This document shows positions 1 to 9,451 of a stretch of DNA of 64,000 bases, piece by piece. The notes below the pieces were generated by a model, which worked only from the letters and a program-made list of their open reading frames with translations, was not told the origin of the DNA and ran no database searches. Made by a program: the position numbers and the translations under genes. Source of the DNA: Qipengyuania profundimaris (GTDB lineage: Bacteria; Pseudomonadota; Alphaproteobacteria; Sphingomonadales; Sphingomonadaceae); NCBI RefSeq assembly GCF_030717945.1, contig NZ_JAVAIM010000001.1, positions 557,131 to 621,130 of the forward strand, given 5' to 3'. Each line of letters opens with the position of its first letter. Positions within the stretch are counted from its first letter, which is position 1.

Positions 1-57
1 TCAACTTGCCATTCACCGTAGCGATCCTACATTACCGACGATGAAAGGATTCCGCGC

Positions 58-2016
58 ATGAGCGACCAGAACACTCCGCCCGAGCCCGAGGGCAACGGCC
101 CGAACCCGTGGGTGAAGAGCCTGATGGTTTGGGGCGGTATTTTCCTCGCCCTGCTGATGGTGGTGTCCGCCTTCGGTGGCGGTGGCCAGGGCAGCGGCGC
201 GCAGATCCTCTACTCCGACTTCCGCAGTAAGGTAGCCGAAGGATCGGTCGCCTCGGTGCAAATCTCGGACACCCAGATTACCGGCGAAATGAAAAACGGC
301 GAAGCGTTCACCACCATGCGCGTCCCCGACGATGGGTCGCTGACCGAGCTGCTGAACGAGAACGGCGTGCAGTATACGGGTAAGGAAGCCGATAGCGGCA
401 ATATCCTGCTGTACGCTCTGATTCAGATTCTGCCTTTCATCCTGATCCTCGGCATTGCGGTGTTTGCACTGCGCCAGGTGCAGAAGGGTGGCGGCGCTGG
501 CGGTGCGATGGGCTTCGGCAAGTCCAAGGCCAAGTTGCTGACCGAACGCCAGGGCAAGGTGACGTTCGACGATGTCGCCGGCATTGACGAGGCACGCGAG
601 GAACTCGAAGAAATCGTCGAGTTCCTGAAAGACCCCAGCCGCTTCTCTAAGCTCGGCGGCCAGATTCCAAAGGGCGCGTTGCTGGTGGGCTCGCCCGGTA
701 CCGGCAAGACGCTGCTCGCCCGCGCCATTGCAGGCGAGGCAGGCGTGCCCTTCTTCACCATTTCGGGTTCGGACTTCGTTGAAATGTTCGTTGGCGTCGG
801 CGCGAGCCGTGTGCGCGACATGTTCGAACAGGCGAAGAAAAACGCGCCCTGCATCCTCTTCATCGACGAGATCGACGCCGTCGGCCGCAGCCGTGGCCAC
901 GGGCTCGGGAATTCCAACGACGAGCGCGAGCAGACGCTGAACCAGCTGCTGGTCGAGATGGACGGTTTTGAGGCGAACGAGGGCATCATCATCATCGCGG
1001 CGACCAACCGTCCCGATGTGCTGGACCCTGCGCTGCTGCGCCCGGGCCGCTTCGACCGCCAGGTCGTTGTGCCGGTGCCGGACATCGATGGGCGGGAGAA
1101 GATTCTTGCCGTCCACATGAAGAAACTGCCGCTGGCTCCCGACGTGAACCCCCGCACGATCGCACGCGGCACGCCGGGGTTCTCGGGCGCGGATCTTGCG
1201 AACCTCTGCAACGAAGCCGCCCTGCTGGCTGCGCGCCGCAACAAGCGCCTCGTCGCCATGCAGGAATTCGAGGACGCGAAGGACAAGGTCATGATGGGCG
1301 CGGAACGTCGCTCCATGGTCATGACCGAGGACGAAAAGAAGATGACCGCCTATCACGAAGCTGGCCACGCGCTGGTTTCGCTGAACGAGCCGGCATCCGA
1401 CCCGATCCACAAGGCCACCATCATCCCGCGTGGCCGCGCACTGGGCATGGTGATGCGCCTGCCGGAGCGGGACAGCTATTCATACCACCGCGACAAGATG
1501 CATGCGAACCTCGCCGTGGCCATGGGCGGCCGCGTGGCGGAAGAAATCATCTTCGGCCACGACAAGGTCTCGAGCGGCGCATCTGGCGACATCCAGTATG
1601 CCACCGACCTCGCCAAGAATATGGTCACCAAATGGGGCATGTCCGACAAGCTCGGCCCGCTGCAATACGAGCAGAGCCAGGAAGGCTATCTCGGCATGGG
1701 TCAGACCGCCCGGACGATGTCGGGCGCGGAAACCAACAAGCTGATCGACGAAGAGATCAAGCGGCTGGTGGAAGAAGGCCTCAAGCGTGCGACCGACATC
1801 CTCACCGATCAGGAAGATAAGCTGCACCTGCTGGCACAGGCAATGCTCGAATACGAAACGCTGACCGGCGACGAGATCGACCAGCTCATGAAAGACGGCA
1901 AGCTCAACCGCCCGGACGAGCCGAAAGGCCCGATTTCGGTCAAGCCGTCTGCCGGGGCTGCCGTTCCGAAGGCCGGCAAGAAGTTCGGCGGCGGCACCGC
2001 GCCGCAACCGGGCTGA
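58..2016 (+). CDS. ftsH: ATP-dependent zinc metalloprotease FtsH
   Basis: Membrane-bound AAA+ protease that degrades misfolded and regulatory membrane and cytosolic proteins. The 652-residue product has two N-terminal membrane segments (about residues 19-41 and 116-140) enclosing a periplasmic domain. Then come the AAA domain with Walker A at 211-218, the LFIDEIDA Walker B, the second region of homology with RPGRFDRQ, and the zinc site HEAGH at 433-437. An AAAGGA ribosome binding site lies about 10 bases before the ATG. The Walker A reads GSPGTGKT where GPPGTGKT is usual; serine should be tolerated. Length is normal for the family. Function is certain. Confidence 0.98.
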   Translation: MSDQNTPPEPEGNGPNPWVKSLMVWGGIFLALLMVVSAFGGGGQGSGAQILYSDFRSKVAEGSVASVQISDTQITGEMKNGEAFTTMRVPDDGSLTELLNENGVQYTGKEADSGNILLYALIQILPFILILGIAVFALRQVQKGGGAGGAMGFGKSKAKLLTERQGKVTFDDVAGIDEAREELEEIVEFLKDPSRFSKLGGQIPKGALLVGSPGTGKTLLARAIAGEAGVPFFTISGSDFVEMFVGVGASRVRDMFEQAKKNAPCILFIDEIDAVGRSRGHGLGNSNDEREQTLNQLLVEMDGFEANEGIIIIAATNRPDVLDPALLRPGRFDRQVVVPVPDIDGREKILAVHMKKLPLAPDVNPRTIARGTPGFSGADLANLCNEAALLAARRNKRLVAMQEFEDAKDKVMMGAERRSMVMTEDEKKMTAYHEAGHALVSLNEPASDPIHKATIIPRGRALGMVMRLPERDSYSYHRDKMHANLAVAMGGRVAEEIIFGHDKVSSGASGDIQYATDLAKNMVTKWGMSDKLGPLQYEQSQEGYLGMGQTARTMSGAETNKLIDEEIKRLVEEGLKRATDILTDQEDKLHLLAQAMLEYETLTGDEIDQLMKDGKLNRPDEPKGPISVKPSAGAAVPKAGKKFGGGTAPQPG

Positions 2017-2062
2017 TAGGACCCGCGTCTGGCGTTTAGCCGGGATTCAGCAAACATCGTCG

Positions 2063-2100
2063 AAGGCTCCGTTCCTGATCCAGGGACGGAGCCTTTTTTT
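2063..2100 (+). terminator. Rho-independent terminator of ftsH
   Basis: A perfect 10-bp stem (2063-2072 with 2086-2095) is followed by a seven-T tract ending at 2100. It directly abuts the ATG of the next gene. The right arm contains GGAG (2088-2091), the only plausible ribosome binding site for that gene, so the hairpin and the initiation signal share bases. Confidence 0.9.
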
Positions 2101-2484
2101 ATGCGAACATACCTCATGGCCAGCCTCGGCCTGCTGGCGCTTGCCACTTCTGCAACCGCAGGGCCGGCCGATGTAAATGCGCAAGCTTTCTATGCCGATG
2201 CGCAGCAACTCATGGGGAAGGGCATGCGTGCGATGTTCGACAAGCGAACCAAACCCCGGATGGCGCAACTCAAGGCCGCTGCGGAATTGGCCAAGGCCGA
2301 GAACGACCGGGCGACTGCCAAGGGGCAGCCGATCTATTGCGTCAGCGATGCAGAGCGAAAGAAGGGTCTCAACGCCAACGCCGTCGTTGAAATGCTCGGA
2401 GCCGTGCCGGAGAGCGAGCGACGCCGCATGACGTTGGCTCAAGCGTGGCGCGCCGCGCTGATTCGCGAATACCCCTGCCGCTGA
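2101..2484 (+). CDS. Secreted hypothetical protein
   Basis: A 127-residue protein beginning with a typical signal peptide (hydrophobic stretch then ATSATAG, cleavage near residue 20), so probably periplasmic. The mature part is rich in Ala, Lys and Arg and carries two cysteines, one near the middle (YCVSD) and one close to the C-terminus (YPCR), which could form a disulfide. The ATG at 2101 follows the ftsH terminator without a gap, and GGAG in the terminator stem is the nearest ribosome binding site. A second in-frame ATG at 2116 would shorten the signal peptide. I do not recognise the family with certainty; a Rap1a/Tai-like fold is conceivable but unproven. Confidence 0.75.
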   Translation: MRTYLMASLGLLALATSATAGPADVNAQAFYADAQQLMGKGMRAMFDKRTKPRMAQLKAAAELAKAENDRATAKGQPIYCVSDAERKKGLNANAVVEMLGAVPESERRRMTLAQAWRAALIREYPCR

Positions 2485-2558
2485 TCGCCGCTGCGGAAAC
2501 GCGACAGGCAATTCGCGCGTTATAGGGTCAGAACACCAAGATTGATGAGGAAATCGCC

Positions 2559-2840
2559 ATGAACCGTCTCGCCATTGCCAGCCTTGCCGCCATCGCTCTC
2601 GCAGGCGTTACCGCCTGCTCCGAACAGACCCAGCAGGATGCCGCGCGCACAGCCGATCTCGCCGAGGACGATGCGCAAGCCAATCTTCAGGTCGCCGGGG
2701 AAGCGATCGAGGAAGGCGCGATCGAAGCTTCCGACGCAGTGAGCGAGGGGGCGGCGAATCTGCGCGACAATCTCGAAGCTGGCGACACCGAGGAACCCGG
2801 CCCCGCCCCGATCACCGGTGGCGAACCGGCGCGCGACTAG
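2559..2840 (+). CDS. Small acidic lipoprotein
   Basis: A 93-residue predicted lipoprotein: basic start, hydrophobic segment, and lipobox VTAC with the lipidated cysteine at residue 20. The mature part is strongly acidic and Ala-rich with no recognisable domain, and looks like a short amphipathic helix. A GAGGAAA ribosome binding site precedes the ATG. Its last bases overlap the end of the convergent DUF3667 gene at a shared CTAG. Function unknown. Confidence 0.8.
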   Translation: MNRLAIASLAAIALAGVTACSEQTQQDAARTADLAEDDAQANLQVAGEAIEEGAIEASDAVSEGAANLRDNLEAGDTEEPGPAPITGGEPARD

Positions 2841-3931
2841 AACGCGCCCAGCAGCAGGAGCAGCTGCAGGAACAGCAGGGCGACGATGTTGATGAAGATC
2901 ATCAGCACCGCCAGACGCCAGATCGCCGATCTGCGGCGCAGGGCGTAGGCTCCGCGCAATTGCTTGTAGATATGGATCGGTGGGATGAAGGCGATCATCG
3001 TGCCGTAAAGCCATTCGGGCGCGCCGATCTTTACCAGCACCGAAATCACGATGAACAGCAGCGACATGAAGGCGATCGAGTAGGTCACGAAGATCGCGTG
3101 GTCGTACGCCCCGAAGCGCCGCTTCCAGAAGAAGAGCAGCCACACGAAAGGCACCGATAGCGGGATCAGCAGCCAGCTGAATTTGTAGCTGTTGGCCTGC
3201 AGCTTGTAGAGCATGAGGCCGGGGTTGCTGCGCCATTTCTTCACGATCCCCTGATCGATCAGATCGATACCGGTCAGATTGATCGACTGGCTTTGCCGGT
3301 TTCCGTCCTTGTCTCGAAAGGCATAGTCCTCGCCTGCATCGATGGCTTCGATGGCCGTGGTCAAACCGTCGATCTGGTCGTCGATCTCGGCACGGCGCTC
3401 GGGATTGCTCTCGCCGACAGCACCGCGTTCCTGCTCGAGGGCGGCTTTTGCTTCTACCGCCTTGGCCCGCGCGGAAAAGCCTGCCTGATCGATTTCGCTC
3501 GGCGCGGTCAGGCCAACGACCTGGAACACGGCGAACATCAGGAAGATCGAGAACAGGAACAGCGCCATCGGGCTGACGAAGCGCTTGCGCTCGCCCTCGA
3601 TATAGCGCCGGGTCAGCTCGCCGGGCTTGAACGCCAGCATCGGCAGGGTCTTCCAGGTCTTGCCTTCGAAATGCAGCGCACCGTGCAGCAGATCGTGCAT
3701 GAAAGCGCCGACCGTGCGGTGCAGATGCGCTTTTTGACCGCAAGAGTGACAGTGACTGCCGATCAGCTCGGTGCCGCAATTGAGGCAGGCGCCTTCCGCG
3801 AAGTGTCCATCCTCCAGCTCGCGATGCTCCGGCTGGGTCTGGCTGCCCTTGCCGACCGCTTTCGCGAACAGCCCGCCTTCCACGGCCGTACCCAATGCTT
3901 CACCGATCTCGCTCACGCCCACCTCCGGCAC
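2837..3931 (-). CDS. DUF3667 membrane protein with zinc ribbon
   Basis: A 364-residue protein of the DUF3667 type. Near residues 49-65 is a zinc-ribbon CxxC...CxxC pair (CLNCG, CHSCG). Then follows the family's conserved segment with a PGELTRRYIEGER motif just before the first membrane helix, and four or so further helices towards the C-terminus. The region between helices is charged and possibly coiled. The start is a GTG at 3931; no better in-frame start was seen. The family has no established biochemical role. Confidence 0.85.
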   Translation of the reverse strand: MPEVGVSEIGEALGTAVEGGLFAKAVGKGSQTQPEHRELEDGHFAEGACLNCGTELIGSHCHSCGQKAHLHRTVGAFMHDLLHGALHFEGKTWKTLPMLAFKPGELTRRYIEGERKRFVSPMALFLFSIFLMFAVFQVVGLTAPSEIDQAGFSARAKAVEAKAALEQERGAVGESNPERRAEIDDQIDGLTTAIEAIDAGEDYAFRDKDGNRQSQSINLTGIDLIDQGIVKKWRSNPGLMLYKLQANSYKFSWLLIPLSVPFVWLLFFWKRRFGAYDHAIFVTYSIAFMSLLFIVISVLVKIGAPEWLYGTMIAFIPPIHIYKQLRGAYALRRRSAIWRLAVLMIFINIVALLFLQLLLLLGAF

Positions 3932-4026
3932 CCGTCATAAGAAACGACGCGCCGAAGGTCATCCCCCAACATGACGCGGAACATATTGGGAACGACGCCG
4001 TTGGTTCGGCAAAGGAGAATTCCATC

Positions 4027-4260
4027 ATGACTGCAACGAAGCCAGCCGAACGTCCCAAGACCGACCCCGTCTCGAATGCAGAAAAGGACCCCGACAACTG
4101 GACCACCGGCGACGAGCGCATGACCGGCGCGCAGGCAAGCTATCTCAAGACCCTGTGCGAAGAAGCCGGCTGTCCAGATCGCTACGATCCTGAGCTGACC
4201 AAGGCTGACGCATCCAAAATGATCGACGAATTGCAGGCGGAAACCGGCCGCGGGCAATAA
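4027..4260 (+). CDS. DUF3072 domain protein
   Basis: A 77-residue soluble protein matching the DUF3072 pattern: a TTGDERMTGAQASYLKTL block followed by a LTKADASKMIDELQ block. The frame is open upstream, but the AGGAG at 4013-4017 places the start at 4027. Function of the family is unknown; it resembles small stress-related proteins of proteobacteria and actinobacteria. A bidirectional terminator follows. Confidence 0.88.
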   Translation: MTATKPAERPKTDPVSNAEKDPDNWTTGDERMTGAQASYLKTLCEEAGCPDRYDPELTKADASKMIDELQAETGRGQ

Positions 4261-4271
4261 CCCCTAAACAA

Positions 4272-4296
4272 AAAGGCCGCCCGTGAGGCGGCCTTT
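4272..4296. terminator. Bidirectional hairpin between convergent genes
   Basis: A perfect 10-bp stem (4272-4281 with 4287-4296), loop CGTGA, with A residues on the left and T residues on the right. It serves the DUF3072 gene on the plus strand and rpoZ on the minus strand. Confidence 0.85.
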
Positions 4297-4320
4297 CCAT
4301 TCATATCCTGTTCCCCGCGA

Positions 4321-4665
4321 TCAGCCGTCGTAATCGGCGCCGATCGAGGTGGAGCGGGTCGGGGCCGACGCAGTGATGCGAAGGGCTTCGGCCGACTGGC
4401 TGAGCGAGCCGACCTCATCGATCTCGTCATCGTCGTCCGGCAGGATCTTCTGCAGATTGGTGACCGCTGCTTCCTGCAGGTCCTTCGGCTTGACCGACTG
4501 CTCCGCAATTTCCCGCAGGGCGACGACCGGGTTCTTGTCGCGATCGCGATCGATGGTCAGTTCCGCACCGCCGGAAATCTCGCGCGCACGCTGGGCAGCC
4601 AGCAGGACGAGATCGAAACGGTTGGGGACCTTATCTACGCAGTCTTCGACGGTAACGCGCGCCAT
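4321..4665 (-). CDS. rpoZ: DNA-directed RNA polymerase omega subunit
   Basis: A 114-residue omega subunit that binds the beta-prime subunit and assists RNA polymerase assembly and ppGpp sensing. The N-terminal signature is clear: [26 protein letters not shown], then [10 protein letters not shown]. The acidic C-terminal tail with a run of aspartates is typical of alphaproteobacterial RpoZ. Confidence 0.97.
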   Translation of the reverse strand: MARVTVEDCVDKVPNRFDLVLLAAQRAREISGGAELTIDRDRDKNPVVALREIAEQSVKPKDLQEAAVTNLQKILPDDDDEIDEVGSLSQSAEALRITASAPTRSTSIGADYDG

Positions 4666-4777
4666 GGGGCACTCCGATGCAAATCAAGTGATTCCGGGAA
4701 AGAGCGCGACATAGGTGCGGCGCGGCTTTTCGTCAAGGAATTGCGCCGCGCCGCCAGCCGTTCTAGGCCGGTCCTGC

Positions 4778-5968
4778 ATGGGGAGCGATCAACTCTACGC
4801 GCAGCAGGCTGCGCATGACGTCTGGCAGGACGACGAGCCCTTCGACGTCGAGGCGCAGGGCCATCGCCTCACCATCTACCCGGCCGGTGGAGACCGGCTC
4901 GAGGCATTGGTAGAGCTGATAGAAGGCGCACAACGCTCGCTCAGGCTGTTCTACTACATGTTCGTCGACGACGAGATCGGCACGCGCGTGCGCGATGCGC
5001 TGGTCGAAGCGGCCCGGCGCGGGGTATCGGTTTGCCTGATCGTCGACGGGTTCGGCGAGGACGTGGCCGATGATTTCTTCGATGAATTCAAGGAAGCCGG
5101 CGGGCAATACGACCGCTTCATGGCCAAGTGGTCGCGCCGTGCGCTGATCCGCAATCACCAGAAGATGGCGATCGTCGACGAAAAGGTCGCGATGATCGGC
5201 GGCTTCAATATCGAGAAGGCCTATTTCGAAGGGCCGGAAGCAAACGGCTGGCACGATCTGGGCGTGAAGCTGGAAGGACAAGCGGTCGAGCAATTGCTGG
5301 CCTGGTGGGACGAGCTGGCCGACTGGGTGGCGCAGCCGCGTGCGCAGTTCCGCTCGATTGTGCGCAAGGTCACCAAATGGAGCCCGCCCAGGGGGCCGGT
5401 GCGCTTGCTGATCGGCGGGCCGACCAAGGGCCTGTCCAGCTGGGCGCGCTGCGTTTCGGAGGATCTGGAGAAAGGCGACCGGCTCGACATGGTGATGGCC
5501 TACTTCTCACCGTCGAAGAAAATGCTCGGCCGGATCGGTCAGACTGCGTTGCGAGGCGAGGCGCGGTTGGTCATGGCCGCCAAGTCCGACAATGGCGCGA
5601 CTATCGGCGCGACCCGATCGCTCTATCATTACCTCTTGAACAAGAATGCCAAGATCTGGGAATTTCGCCCCTGCAAGCTGCACATGAAGCTGCTGGTGAT
5701 CGACGATGCGGTTTATCTCGGCAGCGCCAATTTCGACATGCGCAGCCTTTACGTGAACCTTGAGCTGATGCTGCGGATCGAAGATGCGGACTTCGCCGAT
5801 CGCATGCGCGACTTTATCGCGCAGCATCATACCGCGTCCAAGCAGATCACACCGGAAGAGCACCGCAAGCATTCCACGCTGTGGAACCGCATCCGCTGGA
5901 ACCTCAGTTGGTTCCTCGTCGCGGTGGTCGATTACAATGTGGCGCGCAGGCTGAATCTCGGCCTCTGA
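4778..5968 (+). CDS. Phospholipase D family protein, cardiolipin synthase-like
   Basis: A 396-residue enzyme of the phospholipase D superfamily with two HKD motifs: HQKMAIVD from residue 127 and HMKLLVID from residue 302, each followed by the usual G/S..N segment (GGFNIEKAY, GSANFDMRS). This double-HKD layout of about 400 residues without N-terminal membrane helices fits ClsB/ClsC-like cardiolipin synthases, which join phosphatidyl groups in the inner membrane; another phosphodiesterase role cannot be excluded. The start at 4778 was chosen because the upstream in-frame extension is Arg/Cys-rich and unlike the family. No strong ribosome binding site is visible. Confidence 0.9.
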   Translation: MGSDQLYAQQAAHDVWQDDEPFDVEAQGHRLTIYPAGGDRLEALVELIEGAQRSLRLFYYMFVDDEIGTRVRDALVEAARRGVSVCLIVDGFGEDVADDFFDEFKEAGGQYDRFMAKWSRRALIRNHQKMAIVDEKVAMIGGFNIEKAYFEGPEANGWHDLGVKLEGQAVEQLLAWWDELADWVAQPRAQFRSIVRKVTKWSPPRGPVRLLIGGPTKGLSSWARCVSEDLEKGDRLDMVMAYFSPSKKMLGRIGQTALRGEARLVMAAKSDNGATIGATRSLYHYLLNKNAKIWEFRPCKLHMKLLVIDDAVYLGSANFDMRSLYVNLELMLRIEDADFADRMRDFIAQHHTASKQITPEEHRKHSTLWNRIRWNLSWFLVAVVDYNVARRLNLGL

Positions 5969-6025
5969 CCTTCTGCGGAACGAGCGGCGACGCTGGGGCG
6001 TAGCCTAACCGTGAAGGAGAATTCG

Positions 6026-6568
6026 ATGCGTATTGTGATGCTGCCCGTCCTTGTCGGCGCTCTTGTTGGTTGTGCCGAGCCGGTCGAAGAGGATGAGGGG
6101 GCGATCGAGCAGCCAGTCCCGATGACATCGGTCGACGCGCCGGCGAATACGCTTCCGCTGGTGCCTGGCGTTGTAAGTGAGACGATGCGGAGCGAGGCGA
6201 ACCTCGTTTCCGACCTCGGATGTGTTTTCCGCCGGGGCGAGGAAACCCTGCTGGCAGCAGCAGCGAATTCGGTCTCTGCCGAAAGCGCGGAGGCGCTGAT
6301 CGTTCTGGACGGCAGTCCCGTTGAACTCGAAATGAATGGCGGGGGCGGCTACAATACGTTGAGCCGGGGGGCGAGTTTCGCAGGCCCCGATGGACTTGAA
6401 GTCGAAGTAGAAGTCCGCGCCTCTGCACCCGTAAGCGAGACGCCGGCACCCGTCGTGGCGGAACCGAACTTCACCGGCAGCCTGAATCTCAGACGCGGCT
6501 CGCAGACCGTAACCTTGGAAGGTACCTACAATTGCGGGATCGATGCGGTGGACGAACCTCAGTCGTAA
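6026..6568 (+). CDS. Hypothetical lipoprotein
   Basis: A 180-residue predicted lipoprotein with lipobox LVGC near residue 16. The mature domain contains three cysteines and ends with a short beta-rich segment (TVTLEGTYNC). An AAGGAGA at 6014-6019 fixes the ATG at 6026 rather than the GTG at 6011. Its last ten bases overlap the end of convergent dnaB. No domain recognised. Confidence 0.8.
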   Translation: MRIVMLPVLVGALVGCAEPVEEDEGAIEQPVPMTSVDAPANTLPLVPGVVSETMRSEANLVSDLGCVFRRGEETLLAAAANSVSAESAEALIVLDGSPVELEMNGGGGYNTLSRGASFAGPDGLEVEVEVRASAPVSETPAPVVAEPNFTGSLNLRRGSQTVTLEGTYNCGIDAVDEPQS

Positions 6569-8079
6569 TCCTCGTAATTCCGCACGTCAGGGCTGCTGAA
6601 CTTGGTATACTCGCTGTGGAACAATAGCGGCACGTTACCGGTCGAGCCGTGACGCTGCTTGGCGACGATCAGCGTCGCCTTATTGACCAGCTCCAGATGG
6701 CGGGCCTCCCATTCGGCATATTTCATCCGCACCTCTTCGGAGGAGGTTTCGTCGGGCGTGTCGGGTTTGGTGGCGTTGTGATAATATTCGGCGCGGAAGA
6801 TGAACCACACCATGTCGGCGTCCTGCTCGATCGAGCCGGATTCGCGCAAATCGGCGAGTTGCGGGCGTTTGTCCTCGCGCTGTTCGACCTGACGCGAGAG
6901 CTGCGACAGGGCGATCACCGGCACATGCAGCTCCTTGGCGAGCGTCTTGAGACCGCGGCTGATCTCCGAAATCTCGTTCACCCGGTTGTCGCTCGCGCGG
7001 CCCGATCCCTGCAGCAGCTGCAAATAGTCGACCACCACCAGCCCGATATCGTGCCGGCGCTTCAGCCGTCGTGCCCGCGTGCGCAACGCGCCGATCGTCA
7101 GCGCAGGCGTGTCGTCGATATACAGGGGAAGGTCTGTCAGTTCCTGACTGGCGAATGACAGGCGCTGGAACTCCTCGCGGCTGAGCTTGCCCGAGCGCAG
7201 CTTCTCGCTGGAGATTTCCGCCTGTTCCGCGAGGATACGCGTAGCAAGCTGGTCGGCGCTCATTTCCAGGCTGAAGAAGGCCACGCCCGCGCCGGGAGAA
7301 TCCGCGCGGTCTATTCCGTCGCGCTCGTCGCGCATGAGGCGCGAGGCGGCGTTGAAGGCGATGTTGGTCGCAAGCGAGGTCTTGCCCATGGCAGGGCGGC
7401 CCGCGAGGATCACGAGGTCCGAATTGTGGAGGCCGCTGGTCTTGTCGTTAATCGTGTCGAGGCCGGTGGTCTTGCCGGAAAACCTCCCGCCCGAATTCAT
7501 CGCCGCCTGCACCACCTGCAATGCGCCGAATGCGGCAGTGCGGAAGCTTTGCGCCTCGCTGCCGGTGCTCGCCCCTTCAGCCACGCGATAGAGATCGGCC
7601 TCGGCCTGCTCGATCTGGCGGAGCGGCTCGACCTCGTCCGACGTGTCGAGCGCCCCTTCGACCAGCGTGCGGCCGACGCTGACCAGCTGGCGCAACAGGG
7701 CGAGATCGTAAATCTGGTCGGCCAGCTCGCGCGGGTGCAGCAGGCCCTGGCCGTCGGCGGTGAGTTGCGCCAGATAAGTCGTGCCGCCCAGTTGCTTGAG
7801 CGCTTCGTCGCTCTCGAAATAGGGCTTGAGCGTAACCGGGGTCGCCACTGAATTGCGGTCGAGCAGCTTGAGCACCCGCTCGTAGATCCGCTGGTGCACC
7901 GGCTCGTGGAAATGATCTGGGACCAGCGGCGTGGTCAGTTCCTCGATCACCTTGTTGTCGATCAGGACGGCGCCGAGAAACGCCGCCTCCGCCTCGAGGT
8001 TGGCGGGCAGCTGCGTGCCCTTGTCCGCCTTGTCGGCAGTCGAATCGTCGGCGGGGAAGAGGAGATCGGTATCGGCCAT
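6559..8079 (-). CDS. dnaB: Replicative DNA helicase DnaB
   Basis: The hexameric 5'-3' helicase that unwinds DNA at the replication fork. The 506-residue product has the N-terminal DnaB domain (NLEAEAAFLGAVLIDN, residues about 20-120), then the RecA-like ATPase with Walker A GRPAMGKT near residue 226, the FFSLEMS and VVDYLQLL motifs, and the ALSQLSRQVE...DKRPQLADLRESG helicase block. The ATG at 8079 gives the normal length; the longer in-frame extension upstream is non-homologous. Confidence 0.97.
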   Translation of the reverse strand: MADTDLLFPADDSTADKADKGTQLPANLEAEAAFLGAVLIDNKVIEELTTPLVPDHFHEPVHQRIYERVLKLLDRNSVATPVTLKPYFESDEALKQLGGTTYLAQLTADGQGLLHPRELADQIYDLALLRQLVSVGRTLVEGALDTSDEVEPLRQIEQAEADLYRVAEGASTGSEAQSFRTAAFGALQVVQAAMNSGGRFSGKTTGLDTINDKTSGLHNSDLVILAGRPAMGKTSLATNIAFNAASRLMRDERDGIDRADSPGAGVAFFSLEMSADQLATRILAEQAEISSEKLRSGKLSREEFQRLSFASQELTDLPLYIDDTPALTIGALRTRARRLKRRHDIGLVVVDYLQLLQGSGRASDNRVNEISEISRGLKTLAKELHVPVIALSQLSRQVEQREDKRPQLADLRESGSIEQDADMVWFIFRAEYYHNATKPDTPDETSSEEVRMKYAEWEARHLELVNKATLIVAKQRHGSTGNVPLLFHSEYTKFSSPDVRNYEDYD

Positions 8080-8207
8080 CGGGCTCTGATGACGGGCGGG
8101 CACCCCTGCTGGCAAGTTGCAATGCAGCCACTTCGCTTGTGGATATCGGGGACTATTCGCCAAGCCCTTGCCCCGGCCCGCATAAACCTGCGAAAGCGGG
8201 CGCAAGC

Positions 8208-8711
8208 ATGACCGATTCCGCTTCCGCCAGTCCCGATCACCGGATCGCCAAGGTCGACCTCGACGAGGAGACGATCATCTGGCGCAACGCCGATATCGAG
8301 CAGGAGAGGAAGATCGCGATTTTCGACCTGATCGAGGAAAACACGTTCAAGCCGCTGCGCGCAGCCGAGCGCGGGGCGAGCGGTCCTTATCACCTGCGGC
8401 TGGCGGTGCGCGACGGGCGGCTGTTGATGACGATCGCCGATACGTCGGACGAATTGCTCGAGGAACTTTTGCTTGGCCTCGCCCGCTTCCGACGCCCGAT
8501 CCGCGAATATTTTGCCATCTGCGACAGCTATTACCAGGCGATCCGCAAGGCCACTCCGGCAGAAATCGAGACCATCGATATGGCCCGCCGAGGGGTGCAC
8601 AACCGCGCGGCCGAGCTGCTGATGGAGCGGTTGGAAGGCAAGATCGAAACCGACTTCGCTACCGCGCGCAGGCTGTTCACGCTGATCTGCGTGCTGCACA
8701 TCAAGGGCTGA
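8208..8711 (+). CDS. UPF0262 family protein
   Basis: A 167-residue protein of the UPF0262 family, conserved in alphaproteobacteria. It shows the family's order of blocks: WRNADIEQERKIAIFDL, then HLRLAVRDGRLLMTI, then the RRGVHNRAAELLMERLEGK...TARRLFTLICVL segment at the C-terminus. No catalytic residues are known. It starts a run of four closely spaced genes ending with the LD-carboxypeptidase. Confidence 0.92.
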   Translation: MTDSASASPDHRIAKVDLDEETIIWRNADIEQERKIAIFDLIEENTFKPLRAAERGASGPYHLRLAVRDGRLLMTIADTSDELLEELLLGLARFRRPIREYFAICDSYYQAIRKATPAEIETIDMARRGVHNRAAELLMERLEGKIETDFATARRLFTLICVLHIKG

Positions 8712-8715
8712 TCGG

Positions 8716-9441
8716 GTGGCTCGCAGCAAGCGCAAGCGCAAGACGAAGCGGCAGGGGCTGTCCGGCGGTGCCAAGGCGGCACTGCTCCTGGTCCTCCTTG
8801 TCGGCATCGGCTGCGCGTATTTGTGGTACGACCGGCGCAGCTGGCGCCCGGACGAGGCGGAATGGCCGGACCAAGGCGCCATCATCGCCATCAGCGACGG
8901 ACCGGTCGCTTTCGATACGTTGAAGGGTCTGGGGGCCAGCTTCGCCTATATCGAGGCAAGCGACGGCAACGAGGGCCGTGATATCGCCTTCGCGCAGAAT
9001 TTCGCGCGGGCGAGGGCGGCCGGTCTCGAGGTCGGCGCCGCGCATCGCTTCGACCCTTGCGAGGTGGCTGACGGGCAATCGGCGAATTTCGTCACCATGG
9101 TGCCGCGCGATGCGAGCCTGCTGCCGCCGGCCATTCTGCTGGAGCGCACGGCAGGCGATTGCCCGGAGCGCATCTCCGATGCCGCAGTCCAGAGCGAGCT
9201 GATGACGCTGGTCAACCAGATCGAGGCGCATTCCGGCAAGGCGGCCATTCTCGCGCCGACCGAAGAATTCGAGGAAGCCTACGGCGTTTCGCGCCGCATC
9301 GACCGGCAATTATGGCTCACCAGCAGCTGGTTCGAGCCTGAATATGGCGCGCGGCCCTGGCTGATGTGGACGGCCAACCGCTGGTACAAGAGCGAGGCGG
9401 CCGATGCGTCGCTCCGCTGGGTCGTGGTGCGGCCGTTATGA
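8716..9441 (+). CDS. Membrane-anchored GH25-like lysozyme
   Basis: A 241-residue protein with a very basic N-terminus and one membrane helix (residues about 20-38), followed by a periplasmic domain resembling glycoside hydrolase family 25 muramidases. The SFAYIEASDGN strand matches the family's active-site strand, and the W-rich end (LWLTSSWF, WLMWTANRW) fits the barrel's last strands. The usual first catalytic Asp strand (GIDVS) is replaced here by AIIAISDG, so activity is uncertain. GTG start four bases after the upstream stop; no alternative ATG nearby. Confidence 0.8.
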   Translation: MARSKRKRKTKRQGLSGGAKAALLLVLLVGIGCAYLWYDRRSWRPDEAEWPDQGAIIAISDGPVAFDTLKGLGASFAYIEASDGNEGRDIAFAQNFARARAAGLEVGAAHRFDPCEVADGQSANFVTMVPRDASLLPPAILLERTAGDCPERISDAAVQSELMTLVNQIEAHSGKAAILAPTEEFEEAYGVSRRIDRQLWLTSSWFEPEYGARPWLMWTANRWYKSEAADASLRWVVVRPL

Positions 9442-9451
9442 CGAGGACGAA

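Noticed and set aside
13..1410. 465-codon open frame antisense to ftsH, and similar long frames opposite amidohydrolases, yifB and emrB
   Set aside because: High-GC shadow frames; no ribosome binding sites, Arg/His/Ala-rich products without domains, and the opposite strand encodes clear proteins.
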